DNA of 64,000 nucleotides. It comes from Microbispora sp. H11081. GTDB lineage: Bacteria; Actinomycetota; Actinomycetes; Streptosporangiales; Streptosporangiaceae. A program made the position numbers and the translations under genes. Under the pieces are notes generated by a model. That model ran no database searches. It was not told where the DNA came from and was given only the letters and a program-made list of their open reading frames with translations. This document shows positions 24,561 to 33,549 of this stretch, piece after piece (position 1 is the stretch's first letter; each line of letters begins with the position of its first letter). Location: positions 186,001 to 250,000 of the forward strand of contig NZ_JABBWV010000006.1 of NCBI RefSeq assembly GCF_012999535.1. Reading direction: 5' to 3'.

Positions 24561-27008
24561 ATGCGCTCCCCTGTGCGCGCCTTGACCAAGGCGCTCGCCG
24601 CGGCCGTGACGGCCGCGACCCTGTCCACCCCCCTCCTCGCGGGACCCGCGTACGCGGAGCCGCCCGGCCCGGCCGCCTCGGCGGGCCCGGACGGCACCTG
24701 GACCGTGGAACCCGTGGGCGGCGGCCACCGGGTCACCCTTCATCTCAAGACGCCGCTGCCGGTCCGCGCCGCCGTCCCGGAGCTCGCGGCGGACGGCCGG
24801 TCGCTCGGCCCGGCCGAGGAGTCTCCCGACGGCATGACTCTCACCCTCGTCACCCCCGACCCCTCCGTCGCCACGGCGGCGTCCGTCGAGGTGGCCTGGA
24901 ACGGAGAGGTGCCCGAGACCGTCGCCGCGGCCCTCGGCAAGGCCGCGCCGACGCCCCCCAAGCCGCCCGCCGATCCGCCGGCCAAGCCGCCGCTCAAGCC
25001 TCCCGTCAAGCCGGGTTCCGGGCCCGTCGACCCCGCCACGCCCGGTCCGTACGCCGTGACCCACGACGAGTACGACCTCGGCGACACCGCCATCACCTTG
25101 GAGGGGCTCGGAGGCCGTCAGGCCGAGATCCGGGCGAAGGTCTACCTGCCGGAAGGTGCCCGCGGCAAGCGCCCGCTGGTCGTCTTCCTGCACGGCCGCC
25201 ACTCGGCCTGCTACAACCCGACGGCCTGGACGTCGTCCAACACGCAGTGGCCCTGTCCGGCGGGGCAGCAGCCCATCGCCAGCTACGCGGGCTACGACGG
25301 CCCCGCCGACGTGCTCGCGAGCAACGGCTACGTCGTCGTGTCGGTCAGCGCCAACGGCGTCAACGCCGCCGACAACCCCTACAGCGAGGACCGGGGCGCC
25401 CTCGCCCGGGGCGAGGTCGTGATGCGTCACCTCGACCTCCTCGCCGACGCCGACAGGGGAGTGGGCGACGCGAAGCTGGTGAGCCTGTTCAAGGGCCGCC
25501 TCGACATGGCCGACGTCGGCCTGATGGGCCACTCGCGCGGAGGCGAGGGCGTCGTCAAGGCCGCGCTGATGAACGCGGGCCGGCCCAGGCCGTACGGGAT
25601 CAGGGCGGTGCTCCCGCTCGCGCCGACGGACTTCGCGCGGGCGACCCTGCCCGGCACGCCGATGGCCGTCATCCTGCCCTACTGCGACGGGGACGTCTCC
25701 AACCAGCAGGGCCAGCACTTCTACGACGACTCCCGGTACGCCGTGGACGACGACCCGGCCTTCCGCTCCTCGCTCATGGTCATGGGCGCCGACCACAACT
25801 TCTTCAACACCGAGTGGACCCCGGGCGTGGCGCACGCGCCCGCGTCCGACGACTGGTCGAACCGCAACGACCCGGTCTGCGGCGGCACCGCGCCGTCGCG
25901 GCTGACCGCCGCCGAGCAGTACGCCGTCGGCACCGCGTACATCGCGGGCTTCTTCCGCCTGGTGCAGGGCGGTGAGCGGGGCCTGATGCCGCTGTTCGAC
26001 GGCAGCGGCGCCATCCCCGCCTCCGCCGGGCGGGCCGTCGTGCACGCCGTCGCCCAGGCACCCACCGGCAAGCGCCTCGACGTGGCCTCCTTCACCTCGC
26101 TCGCGCCGTCCACGCGGGTCTCCGGCTCGGCCACCGCGGTCGTCTGCGCCGGGATGCTCGACCGCTCGCCGCAGAGCGGCCTGCCGTCCTGCGCCTCCAG
26201 GCTGACCACCGCGCAGGCGCCGTCCTGGACGCCCGCGACGTACGCGGGCAACGTCGCCTCGACGCCGGTGCTGCGGTTCTCCTGGAACGACCCCACGGGC
26301 ACGGTGACGGTGCCGCTCGACAAGCGGGACCAGAACGTCTCCCGCTATGACGCGCTCACCTTCCGCGCCGCGAGGGACGAGACGGCGACCGGTGACGTGG
26401 ACCTCGCGGTCACGATCGTCGACAAGCACGGCGCGTCCCAGACGGTCAAGGTGTCCGAGATCAGCGACGCGCTCACGGCGTTCCCCGGCACGGCCTCGCC
26501 GCTGCCCAAGACCTGGCTGCGCACGGTGCGCGTCCCGCTGAGCTCGCTCACCGGCGTCAAGCCGCAGCAGATCAGCGAGATCCGGATCTCGGGCGCCGGC
26601 CAGCAGGGGGCGGTCTACCTCGCCGATCTCGCGTTCACCACGGCGGCCGCGGGTGAGGCCCGCACCGAAAGGCTGCCGCAGGTGTCGGTGGAGGGCGTCA
26701 CCGTGGACGAGGGCGACGGCCCGGGCACGGCCACGATGACGGTGCGGCTGTCGAGGAAGAGCGTCACGCCGGTGACCGTCCAGATCCAGACGATCGCGAC
26801 CGGGGCCGCCCCGGTGGTCGCCTCGGCGGCGCAGGAGGTCGTCATCCCGGCGGGGTCGGTCCAGGCGGCCTTCCAGGTGCCGATCGCCGGCGACACCGCG
26901 GTGGCGTCCGCGCCGCAGTCCTACCAGGTGGTCGCCTCGGTGCCGGTCAACGCGACGATCGGCGGCGGCTTCACCCGGCTCGTCGTGAACGACGACGACG
27001 CGGTCTGA
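24561..27008 (+). CDS. Large secreted alpha/beta hydrolase with Calx-beta-like C terminus
   Basis: An 815-residue exported protein. It has a signal peptide ending AYA (about residue 31), a beta-rich N-terminal segment, and a Pro/Lys linker with repeats like KPPxxPP (about 134-158). The alpha/beta-hydrolase domain has HGRHSAC, nucleophile elbow GHSRGGEG (about 322-329) and DHNFFN near the catalytic histidine. A jelly-roll-like region follows, and the C terminus (VSVEGVTVDEGDG to VVNDDDA) is Calx-beta-like. Paired cysteines around 215-235 and 438 suggest disulfides. It probably hydrolyses an extracellular ester or polymer; the substrate is unknown. ATG 24561 follows CGGAG. Confidence 0.8.
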   Translation: MRSPVRALTKALAAAVTAATLSTPLLAGPAYAEPPGPAASAGPDGTWTVEPVGGGHRVTLHLKTPLPVRAAVPELAADGRSLGPAEESPDGMTLTLVTPDPSVATAASVEVAWNGEVPETVAAALGKAAPTPPKPPADPPAKPPLKPPVKPGSGPVDPATPGPYAVTHDEYDLGDTAITLEGLGGRQAEIRAKVYLPEGARGKRPLVVFLHGRHSACYNPTAWTSSNTQWPCPAGQQPIASYAGYDGPADVLASNGYVVVSVSANGVNAADNPYSEDRGALARGEVVMRHLDLLADADRGVGDAKLVSLFKGRLDMADVGLMGHSRGGEGVVKAALMNAGRPRPYGIRAVLPLAPTDFARATLPGTPMAVILPYCDGDVSNQQGQHFYDDSRYAVDDDPAFRSSLMVMGADHNFFNTEWTPGVAHAPASDDWSNRNDPVCGGTAPSRLTAAEQYAVGTAYIAGFFRLVQGGERGLMPLFDGSGAIPASAGRAVVHAVAQAPTGKRLDVASFTSLAPSTRVSGSATAVVCAGMLDRSPQSGLPSCASRLTTAQAPSWTPATYAGNVASTPVLRFSWNDPTGTVTVPLDKRDQNVSRYDALTFRAARDETATGDVDLAVTIVDKHGASQTVKVSEISDALTAFPGTASPLPKTWLRTVRVPLSSLTGVKPQQISEIRISGAGQQGAVYLADLAFTTAAAGEARTERLPQVSVEGVTVDEGDGPGTATMTVRLSRKSVTPVTVQIQTIATGAAPVVASAAQEVVIPAGSVQAAFQVPIAGDTAVASAPQSYQVVASVPVNATIGGGFTRLVVNDDDAV

Positions 27009-27030
27009 TCACGACGCCCCTGCAGCGAGA

Positions 27031-27085
27031 GGAGGCTCCCGGACGTACGCCGGCCACCGCCGGTCGCGTACGTCCGGGAGCCTCC
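27031..27085. terminator. 20-bp perfect-stem bidirectional terminator
   Basis: Bases 27031-27050 are the exact reverse complement of 27066-27085 (stem begins GGAGGCTCCCGG). The 15-base loop can itself form CGGC/GCCG. It lies between two convergent genes. Confidence 0.85.
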
Positions 27086-27113
27086 GGCCGTACCGGGGAA
27101 GGCGCGGGCGGGT

Positions 27114-27752
27114 TCAGCCGGCGTCAGGGACGGGTGCGCAGGGCTTCACGGGCGAGCCGGTCCTGGCCAGCCAGGCGCCGAGCCGCCAGGGCCGCCGCGC
27201 GTCCTGGTTGTCGCGGAACTCCAGGACGAGCGTCTCGCCCGGCCGGATGAACTCCGGCCGGATCCTGATCTCGCGGACGTCGACCACCTGGGCCGCCTCG
27301 AACGAGCGCCACCGTTCCACGCCCTTCCGCAACCGCGCCTCCGAGTGGCCCCGCGACCCGTACGAAGGGTCCACGCCCTCGAACCGGGAGTCGGCGCACC
27401 GCGTGTGCGGCGCCAGGAACGACACGTCGGCCGTGACACCGGCCGCCGCCAGATCGGCCCGCAGGCCCTCCGGGTCGCGCATCTCGTTGAGAGCCACCGT
27501 GATCGTGCCGTCGGGGTTCTCCGTCACGGCGTACGCCGGGGTCCCGCCGCCGGCGACCAGCGGCGCGGTGACGGCCGCCGCCGCGACGCCGGCCGCGATC
27601 AGCAGCCGGGGAGCGGTGACGACCCGCCGCCGGGAGGTGGCGAGGACGGGCCGCGGGGCGTGCATCCCCTCCAGCAGCCGCCGTCTGGCCCCGGCGAGGT
27701 CGTCCTGCGAGGCCGCGGGTACGGCCTGCCACATGCTGGTGAGCGCGTTCAC
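27114..27752 (-). CDS. Membrane-anchored partner of the ECF sigma factor (CU044_5270-like)
   Basis: A 212-residue protein with a cytoplasmic N terminus (about 45 residues), one membrane segment (LLIAAGVAAAAVTAPLVAGG) and an exported domain of about 135 residues with two cysteines. Its start GTG overlaps the sigma factor stop by four bases, and AAGGAG stands in front. The layout is that of an anti-sigma factor, but the zinc anti-sigma motif HxxxCxxC is absent. It resembles the CU044_5270 proteins that follow many actinomycete ECF genes, of unproven function. Confidence 0.7.
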   Translation of the reverse strand: MNALTSMWQAVPAASQDDLAGARRRLLEGMHAPRPVLATSRRRVVTAPRLLIAAGVAAAAVTAPLVAGGGTPAYAVTENPDGTITVALNEMRDPEGLRADLAAAGVTADVSFLAPHTRCADSRFEGVDPSYGSRGHSEARLRKGVERWRSFEAAQVVDVREIRIRPEFIRPGETLVLEFRDNQDARRPWRLGAWLARTGSPVKPCAPVPDAG

Positions 27753-28318
27753 TGCCGTTCTCCTTCTGGTAGATCCCGGCGAATCTGGTTGCGGGCCCGG
27801 TTGAGCCGCGAGGCGACCGTGCCCTGGGGGATGGCGAGCGCCTCGGCGACCTCCTGGTAGCTCAGCCCGGCCCAGGCGACGAGCAGCAGCACGTCGCGGT
27901 CGGCCCGTTTGAGCCGCAGCAGGGCCCGCGCCAGCGGCCGGTTGACGGCCAGGGTGTTGACTCCGTCCTCCACCTGCGCGCCCGGTATCTCCCCCGGGTG
28001 GACGCCGCTGCGGAGGTACGCGCGGTAGAGACCGGCCTCGGCGCGCCGCCGTTTCCCGATCATGTTGGAGGCGATGCCGTACAGCCACGGGCGGGCGTCG
28101 GGGCGGCCCAGGTCGTAGCCGTCCCGGCTCTGGAAGGCGGCCAGGAAGGTGTCGGCCACGACGTCCTCCGCCTCGCCGGGCCCCAGCCGCCTGGTCACAT
28201 AGCGGTGGAGGAGTGGTGCGTGCCGGTCGAACAGGACGGCGAAGACCTCCGGCTCGTGCAGCGATCTCCCGATGAGAGTCGCATCATCCGCCGCGACGAC
28301 TTCGCGGGTAGTTGTCAT
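27749..28318 (-). CDS. ECF-type RNA polymerase sigma factor
   Basis: A 189-residue sigma-70 family protein. Region 2 has FDRHAPLLHRYVTRRLG and EAEDVVADTFLAAFQSRDGYD (about 25-70) with the -10-recognition part RPWLYGIASN. Region 4 has LSYQEVAEALAIPQGTVASRLNRARN near the C terminus, the helix-turn-helix for the -35 element. It has no extra C-terminal domain. It redirects RNA polymerase to a small regulon, probably in response to an envelope signal relayed by the coupled membrane partner. Its own promoter is likely within the 91 bases upstream. Confidence 0.9.
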   Translation of the reverse strand: MTTTREVVAADDATLIGRSLHEPEVFAVLFDRHAPLLHRYVTRRLGPGEAEDVVADTFLAAFQSRDGYDLGRPDARPWLYGIASNMIGKRRRAEAGLYRAYLRSGVHPGEIPGAQVEDGVNTLAVNRPLARALLRLKRADRDVLLLVAWAGLSYQEVAEALAIPQGTVASRLNRARNQIRRDLPEGERQ

Positions 28319-28409
28319 GCATCTCGGCCTTTCCTGGCGGCTGCGGTCACCTGTACTTACCGAGCCAGGCCGAAATGCTTCATTTCCAATCGCCGGTCGT
28401 ACGCGCCGG

Positions 28410-28805
28410 TCAGGTCTCCGGGGAAAGGAACTCGAGCCGGTTGCCGACGTTGTCGTGGGCGTAGAAGCGACGATGGCCGGGGAAGTGCGGATCCCAGGCG
28501 ACCTCGACTCCGGCGGTCTCCAGACGCGCGGCGAGGTCGTCCAGGCCGGTCACCAGGATGCCCGGGTGCGCCTTGCGCGCGGGGCGGAAGTCCTCCTCCA
28601 CACCGAGGTGGATCTCCAGGGCACCGGCCCGCACCCACAGGCCGCCGCGCGCGGCGAGCGCGGGGGGCTTGCCGATCTCGGTCATGCCGAGCAGGCCCAC
28701 GTAGAAGCCGCGGCAGTCGTCCTCCACGCCGGGCGGGATGGCGAGCTGCACGTGGTGAAGGACGTAGGCGAAGGGGGGCTCCACGTCCGGGCCGCATCTC
28801 CGCAT
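28410..28805 (-). CDS. VOC-superfamily protein (glyoxalase/dioxygenase fold)
   Basis: A 131-residue single-domain protein with paired beta-alpha-beta-beta-beta units: HHVQLAIPPG at the start, FYVGLLGMTEIGKPP, then FYAHDNVGNRLEFL at the end. The H...E metal ligand pattern of vicinal-oxygen-chelate enzymes is plausible (HVQLAI and RLEFL). The reaction is unknown. It begins one base after the RNase D stop, so it is cotranscribed as the last gene of DUF3000-rnd-VOC. Confidence 0.78.
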   Translation of the reverse strand: MRRCGPDVEPPFAYVLHHVQLAIPPGVEDDCRGFYVGLLGMTEIGKPPALAARGGLWVRAGALEIHLGVEEDFRPARKAHPGILVTGLDDLAARLETAGVEVAWDPHFPGHRRFYAHDNVGNRLEFLSPET

Positions 28806-28806
28806 G

Positions 28807-30030
28807 TCAGACCTCGCCCTTGATCTCCAGCCGTTCGAGCGCCTTGGTCAGCGGATGCACGGTCAGGCCGAGCTGCCAGTCACGCGCGCCCAGCTCGCGC
28901 AGCCGGTCGCCGATCGTCTCCTCGCTGATCGGCGTCGGCGGCTCCCAGGTCAGCCTGCGTACGGCGTCGGGCTGGAGCAGGTTCTCCGTCGGCATGCGGT
29001 GCTCGTCGGCGAGCGCGGCCACGACGGCCCGCGCCGCGGCGAGGCGCTTGGCGGCGGCGGGGTCCCTGTCGGCCCACCGGTTGGCCGGGGGAGGGCCGTC
29101 GCCCGGCCCCACGGGCTGCGGCAGGGACTCCTCCGGCATCGTGCGGGCCCGGTTCACCGCCGCCAGCCAGTCGTTGAGGTGGCGGCGGGCGCTGCGGCCG
29201 ACGAACTGGGTGATCTCGGTGAGGGCCTTGGTCGTGCGCGGCTGGTCGAGGGCGGCCTGGACGATCGCCGAGTCGGGCAGCACCCGTCCGGGCGCGAGGT
29301 CGGCCTCCCGCGCGACCTGGTCGCGCAGCGTCCACAGCTCCCGCACCACCGCGAGCCCGCGCAGCGTGCGCACGCGGTGGATGCCCGAGGTGCGCCGCCA
29401 CGGGTCGGTGCGCGGGGGAAGCGCGGGGGCGGCCAGGATCGCCGCGAACTCCTCCATCGCCCAGCCCAGCTTGCCGGTGGCGGTCAGCTCCGCGTGCAGG
29501 ACGTCGCGCAGCTCGACCAGCACCTCCACGTCGAGCGCCGCGTAACGCAGCCAGGCCTCCGGCAGCGGGCGGGTCGACCAGTCGGCCGCGGAGTGCCCCT
29601 TCTCCAGCCGGAGGCCGAGGACGAGCTCGACCATGGTCCCGAGGCCCACCCGCTCATAGCCGAGCAGCCGCCCGGCCAGCTCGGTGTCGAACAGCCGCCG
29701 CGGGCGGAAGCCCACTTCGGCCAGGCACGGCAGGTCCTGGTTCGCGGCGTGCAGGACGACCTCGGCGTCGCTCACGGCCTCGTCCAGCGCGGACAGGTCT
29801 CGGCAGGCGACGGGGTCGATCAGCGCGGTGCCCGCGCCGGCCCGGCGCACCTGCACCAGGTAGGCGCGGCCGCTGTAGCGGTATCCGGAGGCGCGCTCGG
29901 CGTCGACGGCGACCGGTCCCGTCCCGCGGGCGAAGGCGTCCACGGCTGCCGCGAGCGCGGCGGAGTCCTCGATGACCGGCGGGATGCCCTCACGCGGCTC
30001 CAACAATGGCTGGACTACGGGTTCTGTCAC
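28807..30030 (-). CDS. rnd: Ribonuclease D-like 3'-5' exonuclease with HRDC domain
   Basis: A 407-residue protein. The DEDD exonuclease domain (about 25-190) has VAVDAERASG (motif I), HAANQDLPCL (motif II) and the third motif around RYAALDVEVLVEL. HRDC (about 215-295) follows, and a second HRDC-like region lies at the C terminus. It trims tRNA or other RNA 3' ends. Motif I reads DAE, the expected D-x-E. It starts at GTG 30030, three bases after the DUF3000 stop. Its 3' end has a decayed duplicate at 24151-24361. Confidence 0.88.
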   Translation of the reverse strand: MTEPVVQPLLEPREGIPPVIEDSAALAAAVDAFARGTGPVAVDAERASGYRYSGRAYLVQVRRAGAGTALIDPVACRDLSALDEAVSDAEVVLHAANQDLPCLAEVGFRPRRLFDTELAGRLLGYERVGLGTMVELVLGLRLEKGHSAADWSTRPLPEAWLRYAALDVEVLVELRDVLHAELTATGKLGWAMEEFAAILAAPALPPRTDPWRRTSGIHRVRTLRGLAVVRELWTLRDQVAREADLAPGRVLPDSAIVQAALDQPRTTKALTEITQFVGRSARRHLNDWLAAVNRARTMPEESLPQPVGPGDGPPPANRWADRDPAAAKRLAAARAVVAALADEHRMPTENLLQPDAVRRLTWEPPTPISEETIGDRLRELGARDWQLGLTVHPLTKALERLEIKGEV

Positions 30031-30033
30031 GGG

Positions 30034-30630
30034 CTACGGAACTTTCGGATCATCTCGGCGGGCGGGACGCGGATGCAGCGTCGCGACGTCGGGCGGCAAT
30101 GGGGGGATGCCCGCGGCCAGGCACATGAGGTCGCACCACGCGGCCGCGTGCGGCGACAAATCCTCGTCGAGCGGGGACCACGAGGCGCGTAGCTCGATCT
30201 CGGTGGTGACGGGGTCGTCCGCCTTGCCGCCGAACCCCTCGGAGACGGCGCGGGTGACCGTGCCGCCCACCGCGGCGTACCGCGCGCCGTGGGCGTCGAG
30301 CGCCTCGGTCAGCCAGCTCCATGCCACCGGCCCCAGCAGTGGGTCGGTGGTCATCTCCGGCTCCATGTCGGCGCGTACGTAGGCGACGAGGCGGAACGGT
30401 CCCTCCCAGCCGCGCTGGCCCTCGGGGTCGAACAGCATGATCAGACGGCCGACGGCGAGTTCGTCGTCCTCACGGTACACGGACGCCCCGACCGCTCCGG
30501 AGTACGGCGCGAGCCGCTGGGGTGCGGGAATGTCCTCCAGCTCGATCTCCGGCCGTACCCCGGCAGGGCGCAGCGTCTCCAGCGCACGCCTGAAGGCGGC
30601 TGGAGGCGCCGGCGGTTCACCGAGGGTCAT
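30034..30630 (-). CDS. DUF3000 family protein
   Basis: A 198-residue soluble protein found throughout actinomycetes between hemE and the RNase D gene. It has the conserved LAPYSGAVGASVYREDDE and a C-terminal DLMCLAAGIPPLPPDVATL segment. No function has been assigned to the family. I set the start at ATG 30630 and not the longer frame, because TACTCT (30637-30642) lies exactly six bases before it, a leaderless promoter; the protein then begins MTLGEPPAPP. It leads the operon with rnd and the VOC gene and diverges from hemE. Confidence 0.85.
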   Translation of the reverse strand: MTLGEPPAPPAAFRRALETLRPAGVRPEIELEDIPAPQRLAPYSGAVGASVYREDDELAVGRLIMLFDPEGQRGWEGPFRLVAYVRADMEPEMTTDPLLGPVAWSWLTEALDAHGARYAAVGGTVTRAVSEGFGGKADDPVTTEIELRASWSPLDEDLSPHAAAWCDLMCLAAGIPPLPPDVATLHPRPARRDDPKVP

Positions 30631-31176
30631 GACGGAAGAGTAGGTCGGATTCGGGAGAGCGCGAAGCAGGGGGGTGGCTGTGGGGGGCATCGCAGGTCGT
30701 CACACCGTCGCCGCCAGTCGAGCCGTCACGGGGCCGGACGTGCGTGCCGGGGCGCGTCCGATCGTGCGATCCCGGCGGTCGCGCGGTCCCGTCGCGCGTG
30801 CCGCGCGACTCGGGCGGGCGGGGCGCGCGGCGTCACTGCCGGCACAGTGCTCAGTGCGGCGTTCGGGGGAACTCCACATCGAAGTCATCGCTCCGGGGCC
30901 TCTCGTCGGATCCACGGTCGTGGCGGTCGCTCGGGACTGATCCGACGTTGGCACGTCCCGGCGACATTTCCCCGCATCGCACTCGGCGTGTCTCGAAAGT
31001 GGTATTGGAATCGATGCCGGATGGCCGATTGGCGAACACATTGCCGAGCTGTGAGATGACTCACGGGAGGGGATGGGATTCACCTTACGCGATCAGCGGC
31101 CTTTCTCGCGTCGTTCTGGAACCCCAGGTAGTGGGTCCGGGCGCCGGGCGGCTGTGGGACATGGCAGGCTGGTGCC
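30631..31176. other. Divergent control region between DUF3000 and hemE
   Basis: 546 bases with leaderless promoter boxes at both ends (30637-30642 and 31165-31170). The middle contains open frames of biased composition but no start, ribosome site or recognisable protein; I see no gene. Bases 30960-31080 are relatively AT-rich. Confidence 0.5.
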
Positions 31177-32214
31177 GTGAAACCCCAGCTCGCCGATTCC
31201 GCTTTCATCCGCGCCTGCCGGCGCCAGCCCGTTCCGCACACGCCGGTGTGGTACATGCGCCAGGCCGGGCGGTCGCTGCCCGAGTACCGCAGGGTGCGCG
31301 CGGGCGTCGAGATGCTGACCGCCTGCGCCACGCCCGACCTCGTGGTCGAGATCACCATGCAGCCGGTCCGCAGGTACGGCACGGACGCGGCGATCTTCTT
31401 CAGCGACATCGTGGTGCCGCTCAAGGCCATCGGCGTCGACCTCGACATCAAGCCGGGCGTCGGCCCCGTCGTCGGGAGCCCCATCCGCGACAAGTCCGGC
31501 ATGGAGGTCCTGCGCCCCCTGGAGCCGGACGACGTCCCGTACGTGACCGAGGCGATCGGCGCGCTCACGGGGGAGCTGGGCGGGACCCCGCTGATCGGCT
31601 TCGCCGGAGGGCCCTTCACGCTCGCGTCGTATCTGATCGAGGGCGGCCCCTCCAAGAACCACGACCGCACCAAGGCCATGATGTACGGCGAGCCCGAGCT
31701 GTGGCACGAGCTGATGGAGCGGCTCGGCGCGATCACGCTCGCCTTCCTGCGCGTCCAGGTGGCGGCGGGCGCCTCGGCCGTCCAGCTCTTCGACTCGTGG
31801 GTGGGCGCGGTCGCGCCGCAGGACTACCGCTCGTACGTCCTGCCGCACACCAGCAGGATCTTCGCCGGTCTCGCGGATCTCGGCGTGCCGCGGATCCACT
31901 TCGGCGTCGGCACCGGCGAGCTGCTCGGCATCATGGGCGAGGCCGGCGCCGACGTGGTGGGCGTCGACTGGCGGGTGCCGCTCGACGAGGCGGCGCTCCG
32001 CGTGGGCGCGGGCAAGGCACTGCAGGGCAACCTCGACCCCGCGATCCTGCTGGCGCCCTGGGAGGTCGTCGAGCGGCGGGCCAGGGACGTGCTCGAACGC
32101 GGCCGCGTGGCCGAGGGACACGTGTTCAACCTCGGCCACGGCGTGCTTCCCTCGACCGACCCCGACCAGCTCGCCCGCCTCACCGACTTCGTCCACGAGT
32201 CGTCGGCCCGATGA
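31177..32214 (+). CDS. hemE: Uroporphyrinogen decarboxylase
   Basis: A 345-residue enzyme that converts uroporphyrinogen III to coproporphyrinogen III in heme synthesis. It has [16 protein letters not shown] with the conserved active-site arginine, the [16 protein letters not shown] region, LFDSWVG, and GNLDPAILL near the C terminus. Length is normal. The GTG start is six bases after CAGGCT (31165-31170) with no ribosome site, suggesting a leaderless mRNA. The product feeds the coproporphyrin branch completed by the genes at 46612 and 48198. Confidence 0.96.
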   Translation: MKPQLADSAFIRACRRQPVPHTPVWYMRQAGRSLPEYRRVRAGVEMLTACATPDLVVEITMQPVRRYGTDAAIFFSDIVVPLKAIGVDLDIKPGVGPVVGSPIRDKSGMEVLRPLEPDDVPYVTEAIGALTGELGGTPLIGFAGGPFTLASYLIEGGPSKNHDRTKAMMYGEPELWHELMERLGAITLAFLRVQVAAGASAVQLFDSWVGAVAPQDYRSYVLPHTSRIFAGLADLGVPRIHFGVGTGELLGIMGEAGADVVGVDWRVPLDEAALRVGAGKALQGNLDPAILLAPWEVVERRARDVLERGRVAEGHVFNLGHGVLPSTDPDQLARLTDFVHESSAR

Positions 32215-32235
32215 GGTCCCGCCTCCGCGTGCTCC

Positions 32236-32259
32236 CGGCCCGCGCCTCGGCGCGGGCCG
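32236..32259. terminator. Terminator between hemE and the DUF4349 gene
   Basis: GGCCCGCGCC (32237-32246) pairs with GGCGCGGGCC (32249-32258) in a tight hairpin, with one more C-G pair outside. It lies 22 bases after the hemE stop, between convergent genes. Confidence 0.75.
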
Positions 32260-32282
32260 AAAGCATCGCCGCGTCGGTGCCG

Positions 32283-33404
32283 TCAGGGGGCGTCGTCAGA
32301 GTCCGGTGAGCGCGTCACGGGCGGTCCCGTGGGCTCGCCTCCCGGCCCGTGCGGCGCCACGGGGACCGGAGCGCCCACGGGGGAGCCGGGCCCGTGTCCT
32401 TGCGGCACGGGGCCCGGTGGCATGGCTCCCGGTGGCATGGCTCCCGGTGGTACGGGACCGGGTGGCACGGCTCCTGGTGACACGGCACCCGGCGGCGGAC
32501 CGGTGCGGCGGCGCATCCGGCGCACGACTGTCCGTACGGCCAGCCACACCAGCGCGGCCACGACGAGCCAGGGCAGCAGGGCGCCCAGCACGGTCAGCGC
32601 GACCACGGTCGACGTGGTGAGGGCGTTCCATCCGGTCCGCAGCCCGCCGAGGAAGCCGGACGGGTCCTCCTTCCCCGTGTTCGTGGCCGAGCGCTCCGGC
32701 GGGAGCACGAGGGTGAGGGTGACGGTGGCCATGCCGGTCTGCGCCTCCAGCGCCTTCTGCCTGGCCTGCAGCGACTCGAGTTCGGCCTCGCGGTTGGCGA
32801 TCTCCCGCTCGATCTCCAGGATCTCGCCGATCTTGTTCGCCTTGGTCAGCAGCGTGCGGAACTGCCCGAGCGTGGCCTCGGCCGACTTCACCCGGCTGGC
32901 GACGTCGGCGACCTCCTCGGTGACGTCCTGCGCGTTCTGCCGCATCGACCTGCGTTTGCCGAGGTCGCGTCCGAGTTGGGCCAGCACGTCGGCGTAACGG
33001 GCCGGGGGCACCTTGAAGGTGAGCACCGACAGGTCGCCCCGGGAGGCGTACTCCCCGCGCTCCTCGGCGACGTACCCGCCCGCGCCTGTCACGATCGCCT
33101 TCGCCCGGTCGGCCGCCGCGGTGACGTCCTTGGCCTCGACGGTGACCTCGGCCTGGTAGATGATCGCGCGCTCGGTGGGGTCGATCCTGAGTTTCCGCTG
33201 CCCGCCGCTTCCGCCGTCGGCGTCGCTTCCCCGCTCCGCGCTCTGATCCTGAGCCCTGGCAGTGGCGGGCTCCGCGGCCTGTGCCGCGGGTGCGGGGGCG
33301 CTGTCGGCCGCCCCGCCGCTCGACAGGTCAGCCGAGCCGCCGCAACCCGTCAACAGAAAAGCGACGGCCGCCAGGGCCGTCGCGCTGTACCGGATTCGCT
33401 TCAT
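32283..33404 (-). CDS. DUF4349 membrane lipoprotein
   Basis: About 373 residues. It has a lipoprotein signal with lipobox LLTGC, then an Ala/Pro-rich linker. The DUF4349 domain (about 75-260) has YQAEVTVEAKDVTAAADRA and a long coiled coil with repeated Glu/Arg/Leu (EIEREIANREAELESLQARQ). One membrane segment (about 275-300) follows, and the tail is proline-rich with repeats of the type PPGxMPPGxVP. The fold suggests a membrane-tethered extracytoplasmic scaffold; no function is assigned. ATG 33404 gives a standard signal peptide; a GTG two codons earlier (33410) is possible. Confidence 0.8.
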   Translation of the reverse strand: MKRIRYSATALAAVAFLLTGCGGSADLSSGGAADSAPAPAAQAAEPATARAQDQSAERGSDADGGSGGQRKLRIDPTERAIIYQAEVTVEAKDVTAAADRAKAIVTGAGGYVAEERGEYASRGDLSVLTFKVPPARYADVLAQLGRDLGKRRSMRQNAQDVTEEVADVASRVKSAEATLGQFRTLLTKANKIGEILEIEREIANREAELESLQARQKALEAQTGMATVTLTLVLPPERSATNTGKEDPSGFLGGLRTGWNALTTSTVVALTVLGALLPWLVVAALVWLAVRTVVRRMRRRTGPPPGAVSPGAVPPGPVPPGAMPPGAMPPGPVPQGHGPGSPVGAPVPVAPHGPGGEPTGPPVTRSPDSDDAP

Positions 33405-33502
33405 ACCCACTACATCGGATCCCCGGCGGGCGGAGTTCGGCGCCGGCGATCACGATGGCGTCACGATGCCGCCGTGTTCGCCGGCGCCTCGCCGGGATGG
33501 GA

Positions 33503-33542
33503 TCCCGTGGGTTCCGGCCGGGCCGGGCCGGAACCCACGGGA
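33503..33542 (-). terminator. 17-bp perfect-stem terminator
   Basis: Bases 33503-33519 pair perfectly with 33526-33542 (TCCCGTGGGTTCC against GGAACCCACGGGA inside the stem) around a six-base loop, eight bases after the stop of the secreted PQQ-type protein gene. Confidence 0.85.
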
Positions 33543-33549
33543 CGTCTTG

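Noticed and set aside
30674-31059. Open frames in the hemE/DUF3000 gap
   Set aside because: No ribosome site, no -10 hexamer, biased Arg/Ala composition; treated as non-coding.
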